NCBI GenBank assembly: GCA_964363305.1
Contig: CAYIHX010000018.1
Span: 1-64,000 of the forward strand
Length of the DNA stretch: 64,000 nucleotides
Direction of reading: 5' to 3'
DNA from: CAYIHX01 sp964363305
GTDB taxonomy: Bacteria > Bdellovibrionota > UBA1018
In this document: piece by piece, positions 57,971-64,000 of the stretch
Layout of the letters: each line of letters opens with the position of its first letter
Numbering within the stretch: the first letter of the stretch is position 1
Program-made: the position numbers and the translations under genes
The notes under the pieces: generated by a model
What the model was told of the DNA's origin: nothing
Seen by the model: the letters and a program-made list of their open reading frames with translations, nothing else
Database searches by the model: none

Positions 57971-59041
57971 TCATTTTTTGGTATCTATTTTCTGGGTCAA
58001 GGGGATGGCAAAAAACTCGATGTGATAGACGGTTGAATCCGCCGTGACATTCTCACACGCGGCCGAAACCTGGCTGATTGCATCCTCAAGAATCTTCCGA
58101 ACGGCCTCATACTTCTCCGAAGGTACATTGATCGTTCTTCCTGTTAAAACCCGTTCGGTCGAGGGCACTCGTTCGATAGCCTCCTCCGCCTGGGTCAGCA
58201 TCTCGCGGTGAAACTGTCCCAACGCGAGGCGATAGATGCCTCCGGAGCACGAGATCTCCTTCTGGAGCGACTCGACCGCCCCGTCAGGGAGGATGTGGAT
58301 GAAGCCCCTTACCTGCAAGAATCTCAAGGCCTGTCTGACCTCGATCAGTGAAATGCGTTTTCTGAGCTTCCTTTGAATCCAGAGGGGATCGATTCGGAAA
58401 TCCGGTGCAGAGGCTAGTTCGCGGATCGCGACATAGTACCATTTTGAGAGATAGGTCCAGGCCTCGTACTCTCTGGGGTGGGCCATTCGAAACTGTGAGA
58501 ATGCCTGAAGCTGGCGAAACGCGACCTGGCGCTCGGCGGCTGACTCCGTGTCGGAGATCTTCCAGAGGATTTCCAAGAAGGCAATCTCCTTGGAGCCGAG
58601 GTTGAGATTGGAGATCAGACGCCGGAAAGTTTCCGCATCAAGTGGCCTCCAATGTTTGAGATTTTTCACCAACACGGCCGGCGTCATCCCGATTCCATGT
58701 GCAAATTGTTTCAGGCTGATGCCACGGGCACTCTTCAGATGGCGAATCCAGGCGATCAGATACTCGCGATAGTCGATGAACGCATAGGGATTGGGGGTCC
58801 CGTCCTCCTTGGAAAGGGAAACCGATTCACTCGGGCTGCCCGTCGCGGGGGAGGACTGGGGTTCCTCTTCCCGGGTCGCGGAATCCCCATCCAGAATTCC
58901 GTCTTCCGTAGAAGATTCCAGAAGCCGGCGGTACCGCTCGAGAAGCGTCATTTTTTGAGCGGGTGAATTCGTGGCTTGGATTTGCCTCAAAATTTCTTCG
59001 GCCTCATTTTTATGTTTGGCGGTTAAAGCGCTCGGTTTCAT
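57971..59041 (-). CDS. TIGR02147-family regulator with N-terminal extension
   Basis: 356 residues, longer than its paralogues by an N-terminal ~85-residue acidic, helical region (AEEILRQIQATNSPAQKMTL, then SSPATGSPSESVSLSKEDG). The family part follows: YAFIDYREYLIAWIRHLKSA, HTH LKQFAHGIGMTPAVLVKNLK, core EAWTYLSKWYYVAIRELASA, winged WIQRKLRKRISLIEVRQALR, end RTINVPSEKYEAVRKILEDA. Its ATG overlaps the stop of the DUF1015 gene (ATGA), so the two are translated together. Confidence 0.85.
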   Translation of the reverse strand: MKPSALTAKHKNEAEEILRQIQATNSPAQKMTLLERYRRLLESSTEDGILDGDSATREEEPQSSPATGSPSESVSLSKEDGTPNPYAFIDYREYLIAWIRHLKSARGISLKQFAHGIGMTPAVLVKNLKHWRPLDAETFRRLISNLNLGSKEIAFLEILWKISDTESAAERQVAFRQLQAFSQFRMAHPREYEAWTYLSKWYYVAIRELASAPDFRIDPLWIQRKLRKRISLIEVRQALRFLQVRGFIHILPDGAVESLQKEISCSGGIYRLALGQFHREMLTQAEEAIERVPSTERVLTGRTINVPSEKYEAVRKILEDAISQVSAACENVTADSTVYHIEFFAIPLTQKIDTKK

Positions 59042-60189
59042 GGCGTGACGAGCCTCTCAAGAAATAATCCAGAAAGCACTTTCGGCGCGAAGAAGGTGCT
59101 TTTCTCTGGCATGACGACGTCGGGATTTTCGAGCCCTGCATTGGCCACGGCGACGAGTTCCTCGATCGAGACGGGGTGGAGCGCGATGGCCAGATCGTAC
59201 TCTCCTTGGTCGACCACTCGGCGCATGTCGTCGAGCGCCCATTCTGGGTAGTAGTCAAAGCGCTTGGGATCTTTGATCATCGAGTGCTCGAGGCCGAGCA
59301 TCGGATAGAGTTCTTTTTCGAGTTTGAAGCAATCGAGGCGTTCGACGACGTCCTGGGTTTGGTTCCGAGTGGGGAGTAGATAGGCTTTTCCGCGGGAGTA
59401 GAGGCAGAACGAGCCGTGGGGCGGAGTTTGAAAGTGCTCGATGGGTTGCAGCGGAAGCCGGGACGCGATCTCGGCGAACTTGCGCGTTCCATTGACGACG
59501 CGATTGTAGGCCGTGATCTGGGCGCTGTCGGTGACGTAGCCGACGAAGCGGGGCATTTTTCCGAGGAGGGCGGCGTGGTAGCGATGGTGCCCGTCGGCGA
59601 TGTAGAGAGGTTGCTTTGCGAGGGCTGCTTGAATCTTTCGGCCTTGGGCCGATGCTTCGGGAACGCGCCAAAGGCGGTTGTGAATTCCGTGCAAATCATT
59701 CAGCGAATGCAGATCGGTGGTGAAGTCATAAAGAGGCTTCTCTGATTTGCAGCTCTCAAGAATCGGCCCGATCGGCGAACGCGTGATCAAAAAGACCGGG
59801 CCGATGTAATGCCCGATCGCGCGCTTGAGCGCGATGCGGCCTTTCACCTTGTCATCGAAAGTCTTTTCATGCCGAATGATTTGCTTCTCGGAGTAGTCGG
59901 TCACGGCGCCAGCGGCCAATACTCCAGTGCGGCTCTGGCCGTCCCAGGTCTGTTCGTAGACGTAGTAGCAAGGTTCATTGTCTTGAATCATCCAACCTTC
60001 AGAAACGAGGCGGTCGAGCGCAGCTCGCGGTTTTTCCCCGAGGATGACGTGATAAAGCGATTTCTGGTTTCTCTGAAGTAGTGCCTCGAGAGGGGAGCCC
60101 TCTTTGATCACGTCGTAGGGGGGCGATGCTACCTGTGCAACCACCGCCGGGATCGGCCGTAAACCGGTTAAGCCATAGGTCTGTGCCAT
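59038..60189 (-). CDS. DUF1015-family protein
   Basis: The start at 60189 (MAQTYGLTGLRPIPAVV) gives 383 residues; the longer frame enters the neighbouring gene. Family motifs: ASPPYDVIKEGSP near the N-terminus, YYVYEQTWDGQSRTGVLAAG, IIRHEKTFDDKVKGR, LYIADGHHRYHAALLG and PHGSFCLYSRGKAYLL. DUF1015 is widespread in bacteria and archaea; its biochemistry is not settled. It is cytoplasmic, with no signal. It is coupled by ATGA overlap to a TIGR02147 regulator, an unusual partner. Confidence 0.87.
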   Translation of the reverse strand: MAQTYGLTGLRPIPAVVAQVASPPYDVIKEGSPLEALLQRNQKSLYHVILGEKPRAALDRLVSEGWMIQDNEPCYYVYEQTWDGQSRTGVLAAGAVTDYSEKQIIRHEKTFDDKVKGRIALKRAIGHYIGPVFLITRSPIGPILESCKSEKPLYDFTTDLHSLNDLHGIHNRLWRVPEASAQGRKIQAALAKQPLYIADGHHRYHAALLGKMPRFVGYVTDSAQITAYNRVVNGTRKFAEIASRLPLQPIEHFQTPPHGSFCLYSRGKAYLLPTRNQTQDVVERLDCFKLEKELYPMLGLEHSMIKDPKRFDYYPEWALDDMRRVVDQGEYDLAIALHPVSIEELVAVANAGLENPDVVMPEKSTFFAPKVLSGLFLERLVTP

Positions 60190-60193
60190 TCGG

Positions 60194-61477
60194 TTACTCC
60201 GTCGTCGCTGGCGCGGCTTCACTCGAGGGCGAACTGGGCCCAGCAGGAGAGGCGATCGTCGCTCGGCACTGGTTAATATGGGCATCCAGCGCGTCGGCAG
60301 TGGGGAGAGATCGCATCAGCGCATGAATCGCACGGTTCACTCGGGGCGAGTAATTGAGGTCGAGGTAGCTCTGGAGATCTCCACGAATTCCATCGATTTC
60401 AAATTCTCGAAAATCTCTGAATGCGCCTATATTGGGGCGCCCATCCGCCAGGAAGGACATGAGTTTGCGGGTCATCGTCGGAATACCGTCCTGAATATTG
60501 CGAATCATATCTGCTTTGGTGCGGTCGGCGTCGGTCGCACGTCTGCCACGAGCACGAGCGAGTGTGGCGGGGGCGGCTCGGTAAATCTCTTGCCCGAAGG
60601 CGTCGACGAGATTTTGAAATCCCCGTAAGCCCATTCCCGTGCAGGCTTGCGAGTAGAGTGGGTCGACGACCGGAGGCCTGAGACTGTGTGGCACAGGTGC
60701 CGCCTCGGGTATGCTCACCGCACTCGTCGCCGAAGGCGGGGGGGGCGTTTCTCCGGAGGCTTCAGTTACCTCGGGAACCGCGATCGGCTCTTGATTTTCG
60801 AGGATGACTTGCGGGGGCGGAGCCGCAGGTGGCGTGGTTGGGTGATTAGAAATAGCCCAGCCTCCGTTCGCTGGGTCTTGTGGGTTAAATCGGCCGACGC
60901 CGCCATCGCGGGTGTGGTATGCGAAATCACTCGGATCGGGGGCGCGGCAGGCCTTGTTGTGCACGAGTTCGTTTCGATCGAACTCCTGAACCGCGAGGAC
61001 GGCATTGACCGTGCGCCGCAGCTCCGTGAGGGCCTGAACCGCGCGGAGAGAAAGCGCTGGGCGGGACAGACCCATGCCTCGGTTCGCCCAAATCCGTTCA
61101 AGGCTTGCCTGCAGTGTTTTCAGTTTTATGTAGCTGAAGGGCCCGCCCGGAACGTAGTTCTGGCGTTCAAAGACATCGAGCTGGGAGCCGCTCCCCCCGG
61201 CCGTGTAGGGGAGGAGGCCATCGCTCGTAAACTCCCCCGGTGTCGTGTTGATAATCAGCTGGCCCAGGTTGGGCCTGGCAGGCGCGGGATCTTGACTCAG
61301 AGTCTTCCACTGCTTGATGGCGACCGAAAATTGCTGGTGAATCGACCGAGGCATCTGGATCTGACAGGGTTGAATGCCCCTTGTGACCGGCGGGGCAGCA
61401 CGGCTTTCCTCTAAGGCTAAGGCGCCGAGAGGCAGAATCGAACAAAACAAGAGTGCACTAGCCAACGGTTTCATCAC
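60194..61477 (-). CDS. exported protein of unknown function
   Basis: 427 residues. Signal peptide KPLASALLFCSILPLGALA. The N-terminal domain (~30-185) is helical with Cys (GIQPCQIQMPRSIHQQFSVA, LVHNKACRAPD). A Pro-rich linker follows (~205-265). The C-terminal domain is helical (LYSQACTGMGLRGFQNLVDA, DMIRNIQDGIPTMTRKLMSF, INQCRATIA). The end is Ser/Pro/Ala-rich. The stop lies four bases before the DUF1015 start, so the three genes are probably co-transcribed. The family is not recognised. Confidence 0.7.
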   Translation of the reverse strand: MMKPLASALLFCSILPLGALALEESRAAPPVTRGIQPCQIQMPRSIHQQFSVAIKQWKTLSQDPAPARPNLGQLIINTTPGEFTSDGLLPYTAGGSGSQLDVFERQNYVPGGPFSYIKLKTLQASLERIWANRGMGLSRPALSLRAVQALTELRRTVNAVLAVQEFDRNELVHNKACRAPDPSDFAYHTRDGGVGRFNPQDPANGGWAISNHPTTPPAAPPPQVILENQEPIAVPEVTEASGETPPPPSATSAVSIPEAAPVPHSLRPPVVDPLYSQACTGMGLRGFQNLVDAFGQEIYRAAPATLARARGRRATDADRTKADMIRNIQDGIPTMTRKLMSFLADGRPNIGAFRDFREFEIDGIRGDLQSYLDLNYSPRVNRAIHALMRSLPTADALDAHINQCRATIASPAGPSSPSSEAAPATTE

Positions 61478-61540
61478 GCAGGTCTCCCCTTCTTCATTGT
61501 AGCGGATTGCGGAAAAAATGCAGAGGTACTGTGCTGTCAG

Positions 61541-62191
61541 CTATTTGGCGATAGGGCGGTTGCCAAAAAGGGCCGTACCGATGCGCACATGCGTCGCGCC
61601 CTCGCGAATGGCCGCTTCAAAATCAGCCGTCATGCCCATCGAGAGGGAATTTCCGGCCATTGGGGCGTACTTTTGCTGAAGCTCGCGAAGCCTGCGAAAG
61701 GGGGCGGCCAAGTCGACCCGCGCCGGATCAGGAATGCACATGAGTCCCACGCACTCGAGCTCGGGCGTGGCATGAATGAAGCGAAGCAGCCCCTCGAGCG
61801 ACTCGGGAGTCGTGCCGGACTTGGTCCCCTCGGCGTCGAGGTTGACCTCGACGAAGACCCGAGTTTTGTCAGTGGTTGTCCGCTTCGCGATTTCAGTCGC
61901 GAGTCTCTCCGAGTCGACCGAATGAATCGCGTAGGCCAGTGGCACCACCTGTTTCACTTTGTTGGTCTGAAGGTGTCCGATGAAGTGCCAGCGGATATCG
62001 GTACAGCCGCGACGGAGGAGCTCAGCGGCTTTCTCTGTCAGCTCCTGGACGTAGTTCTCGCCGAAATCCCGCTGCCCGAGCCGGTAGAGCCCCTCAACGG
62101 CCTCGGCCGGCTGAGTCTTCGAAACAGCGATGAGCGTAATTGCGCGCCCACCCGCCGCGCGATCCATTCGGGCGCGCACTTCAGCGATCAT
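61541..62191 (-). CDS. yggS: YggS/PLPBP-family PLP homeostasis protein
   Basis: ATG 62191 is preferred over TTG 62200 and gives 216 residues. PLP lysine K25 (IAVSKTQPAE), then DFGENYVQEL, WHFIGHLQTNKVKQ, the phosphate-binding SMGMTADFEAAI and the end ATHVRIGTALFGNR. All hallmark motifs of the fold-III YggS family are present. These cytosolic proteins buffer pyridoxal phosphate and affect amino-acid pools. The gene overlaps maf by 11 bases. Confidence 0.93.
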   Translation of the reverse strand: MIAEVRARMDRAAGGRAITLIAVSKTQPAEAVEGLYRLGQRDFGENYVQELTEKAAELLRRGCTDIRWHFIGHLQTNKVKQVVPLAYAIHSVDSERLATEIAKRTTTDKTRVFVEVNLDAEGTKSGTTPESLEGLLRFIHATPELECVGLMCIPDPARVDLAAPFRRLRELQQKYAPMAGNSLSMGMTADFEAAIREGATHVRIGTALFGNRPIAK

Positions 62192-62816
62192 GGCGTCCAA
62201 AGGCGGTGATGCCGAATTTTTTCTCGAGGTCCTGGATGAGTTCCGCCATGGGGAGGCCGATCACGTTGGTATGGCTTCCGTTGATCTTCCGGATGAGCAT
62301 CATGCCACTTCCCTGGGCAGCGTAGCTACCGGCTTTATCCATCGATTCGCCGACCGCGAGATAGGCACGAATACCCTGATCATCGAGCATCCGCATGGTC
62401 ACTTTCGAAGAGACGATCCGGACGATTCTCTCGAGCTTCATCTCCCGAGCGCCTGCCAAGATGCAGTAGCCGGTATGAACAGTATGCGTCTTGCCGAGGA
62501 TTTTTTTGAGCATCCGAAATGCCTCGGCTTCGCTTTTGGGTTTCCCCAAGATGGAGCGCCCGTCGGGCCCGACGACAGTCGTGTCGGCGGCGATGATGAT
62601 GGCGGCCCCGTGCTCCCCAAGTACAGAGGTCAGAACCGCCTCGGCCTTGGCCCGCGCGAGGCGTCCTACCATCGCCTTCGGGCCTTCGCCCCGGCGAACC
62701 GCCTCGTCCACCTCCGGGGCGCGGACGATCACGTCTATACCAGCCATTTTCATCAATTCGATTCGGCGGGGAGAGCTCGAGGCCAGAATGATGGGACAAT
62801 GGGGATTCAGGTCCAT
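62181..62816 (-). CDS. maf: Maf/YhdE-family nucleotide pyrophosphatase
   Basis: ATG 62816 (MDLNPHCPII) is chosen; a TTG at 62834 would overlap the upstream stop (TTGA) and add six residues. 211 residues. Motifs: LASSSPRRIELM (SSSPRR), EVDEAVRRGE, AADTTVVGPDG (catalytic Asp D78), GKPKSEAEAFRML, VHTGYCIL and AGSYAAQGSGMML. Maf proteins hydrolyse dTTP, UTP or modified nucleotides and are tied to septum control. It forms a run with yggS and the HATPase gene. Confidence 0.93.
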   Translation of the reverse strand: MDLNPHCPIILASSSPRRIELMKMAGIDVIVRAPEVDEAVRRGEGPKAMVGRLARAKAEAVLTSVLGEHGAAIIIAADTTVVGPDGRSILGKPKSEAEAFRMLKKILGKTHTVHTGYCILAGAREMKLERIVRIVSSKVTMRMLDDQGIRAYLAVGESMDKAGSYAAQGSGMMLIRKINGSHTNVIGLPMAELIQDLEKKFGITAFGRHDR

Positions 62817-62830
62817 AGCCAAGCCATAGC

Positions 62831-63805
62831 TCAAAAATAGAATTGGGTGGAGATGAACCGAAACTGATCCTTGAATTCCCGAAAGTTGTCGGTGCGTTGA
62901 AAAAAAACTGTCACCTCGGTCCGGGTGCGGCTTTCACTAACGAAAAAGAAGCTTCCCCCAGAACGAAACACGGTCGCCAGGCCGATTCCAGCGCCCGCGG
63001 TAGTGGTGCGAACCTTGTACTCTTGGTCGGTGTAGATCTTGGAGATATGCGAGAGCAATTTCACCTTGTCGAGACTGCCGAAAAGGTCGATCGCCGTGAT
63101 GGCGATATATTTTCCGTCAAAAGCGATGTGCATTTCGACCTCATGCTGGGCGGTCAGCTCGATCGAAGTTGAACGGGAGGTTGCGGCCAGTAAAGGCTTT
63201 CCGAGCCCGTCGACCGGCGCGTCGAAGATCGCGTTCATGAGGAGCTCGTCCACGGCGTTTGCGATTACGGTCGCCATGCGGGTCTGAAATTTGGCGGCGA
63301 TGAGGAAGTTTTTGACCGCCTCGACCGCCTGTTGCTTTTGATTGGAGTTTTTCAACTTGATGACCTGAACTTTGGTGCCCTCTTTCACCAGGTTATTCAG
63401 GCCGAACGCCCGCTCAGAGAGCGTGGCTCGAATGATTCGACCGTAGTGCTCGCCCGCCTCCTTCGGGTTGCCGTAATTTCGCAAAACGAAGTGCCCGAAA
63501 ATCGGACTTTGAACAAGATACTGAACTTTCTCGAGGTCGTTGTTGCTCAGAAAATGGAAGGCGTTGGCATTGATTCGGTCCGAAAAAAGACCCACGGATT
63601 CCTGAATGGCCGTCTCGAGCGCCTGATATTCCGCTAGTGTTGACGTATCCGCCAGAATGGCATTGATCTCGTCTTGACCGATCAGCTGCGCGGCTTCCCT
63701 CGGGTCCCCTACCGTTCGCAGGGAAAGCGAGGCGGTCATCGCCACGGCGGTCGCGAACTCCAGGTCTTCAGATCTGCGGGAGATGAGGAGAAGGTTTCTT
63801 CCCAA
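62831..63805 (-). CDS. pseudo-receiver plus HATPase_c protein
   Basis: TTG start at 63805; no ATG or GTG exists between it and the in-frame stop of the upstream gene region. 324 residues. The N-terminal ~125 have receiver-like order (NLLLISRRSEDLEFATAVAM, NAILADTSTLAEYQALETAI, FHFLSNN) without a clear acidic pair or phospho-Asp context. The C-terminal part is a GHKL ATPase: ANAVDELLMNAIFDAP (N box) and TTAGAGIGLATVF (G box). No histidine-kinase dimerisation domain is visible. It resembles RsbW-like anti-sigma kinases. Its zinc-ribbon neighbour upstream supports a small regulatory module. Confidence 0.78.
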   Translation of the reverse strand: MGRNLLLISRRSEDLEFATAVAMTASLSLRTVGDPREAAQLIGQDEINAILADTSTLAEYQALETAIQESVGLFSDRINANAFHFLSNNDLEKVQYLVQSPIFGHFVLRNYGNPKEAGEHYGRIIRATLSERAFGLNNLVKEGTKVQVIKLKNSNQKQQAVEAVKNFLIAAKFQTRMATVIANAVDELLMNAIFDAPVDGLGKPLLAATSRSTSIELTAQHEVEMHIAFDGKYIAITAIDLFGSLDKVKLLSHISKIYTDQEYKVRTTTAGAGIGLATVFRSGGSFFFVSESRTRTEVTVFFQRTDNFREFKDQFRFISTQFYF

Positions 63806-63817
63806 GCGACGCCACCA

Positions 63818-64000
63818 TCAACGCGCGAGGAACGCGAAGTATTCCTCGGGGATGTCGTCGAATACCGCTTTTCCACTGCACTTGGTGCATTTTAGGTCAG
63901 GGATCTCCAGATTGAGCTTTTTCAGGTCGTCCGCCTTAAATAGCCCTACTAATTCGCTTTTGCAGCCGGTGCACGAGAATGGCACGTAAATGGACTCGAC
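63818..64000 (-). CDS. zinc-ribbon protein (5' part outside window)
   Basis: The last 60 codons are visible and end at TGA 63818-63820. They contain CTGC and CTKC, two Cys pairs 28 residues apart, as in a zinc ribbon (VPFSCTGCKSEL, PDLKCTKCSGKA), and an acidic end (FDDIPEEYFAFLAR). The stop is 12 bases before the TTG start of the HATPase gene, so they are one operon. The missing N-terminus might be a STAS-like or regulatory domain; this is a guess from context. Confidence 0.7.
   Translation of the reverse strand, partial: VESIYVPFSCTGCKSELVGLFKADDLKKLNLEIPDLKCTKCSGKAVFDDIPEEYFAFLAR

Noticed and set aside
58000..59000. Possible second helix-turn-helix in the TIGR02147 N-terminal extension
   Set aside because: The extension is acidic and low in complexity; only the central HTH-like segment is convincing.

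Overview
The window reads as a moderately GC-rich (roughly 55-60 %) piece of a bacterial chromosome. The best taxonomic hint is the density of TIGR02147-family regulators: five loci, intact or broken, in 64 kb. They are typical of Bdellovibrio-like bacteria and Fibrobacteres. Together with many small exported proteins, lipoproteins, beta-barrels and a LolA-like/ABC operon, this points to a Gram-negative member of the Bdellovibrionota or a relative. Genus is not resolved. No rRNA, CRISPR array or intact phage was seen.

Left part (1-10.5 kb): a glycine-rich surface protein runs off the left edge and is translationally coupled to a 2OG-Fe(II) oxygenase. A tRNA-Arg(CCG) follows, then a decayed accessory zone with an integrase stump, a Sel1-repeat membrane protein, a lipoprotein, a broken receiver domain, an orphan RHS C-terminus with a candidate immunity gene, a broken membrane-protein gene ending in a copy of integrase sequence, an XAC2610-like protein and a HigB/HigA-type pair whose toxin has lost its middle.

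10.5-26.9 kb: a minus-strand run of four overlapping exported-protein genes follows a broken TIGR02147 gene. Then come hipBA with two operators, a frameshifted gene with a strong hairpin, an intact TIGR02147 gene coupled to another exported protein, a partial duplication of a HEVGH metallopeptidase gene beside its full copy, gene relics, a HEAT-repeat protein, a split HipA system (kinase plus a HipS-HTH fusion), a DUF374 acyltransferase and small secreted proteins.

26.9-48.4 kb: a large lipoprotein with choice-of-anchor repeats and a G/Y-periodic region, two InlB/SBBP-like paralogues, an alpha/beta hydrolase with EF-hand-like loops, a barrel and an Asp-box propeller. Next is a catabolic block: exported amine oxidase, EamA transporter, ALDH, GABA-type aminotransferase and ALDH on the minus strand, with ALDH and lysine-6-dehydrogenase-like genes diverging from it. 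This suggests use of amines or lysine as carbon and nitrogen sources. A lipoprotein, another TIGR02147 gene, a tandem AHSA1 protein and a DUF4143 ATPase follow.

48.4-64 kb: a 1610-residue exported protein joins an M48-like peptidase domain to an ABC1/UbiB-like kinase domain. A TetR gene shares a 32-bp palindrome with an operon for a LolCDE-like exporter (permease, LolA-like protein, barrel, ATPase). The right end holds a TIGR02147/DUF1015 pair, an exported protein, YggS, Maf, a pseudo-receiver/HATPase protein and a zinc-ribbon protein cut by the edge.
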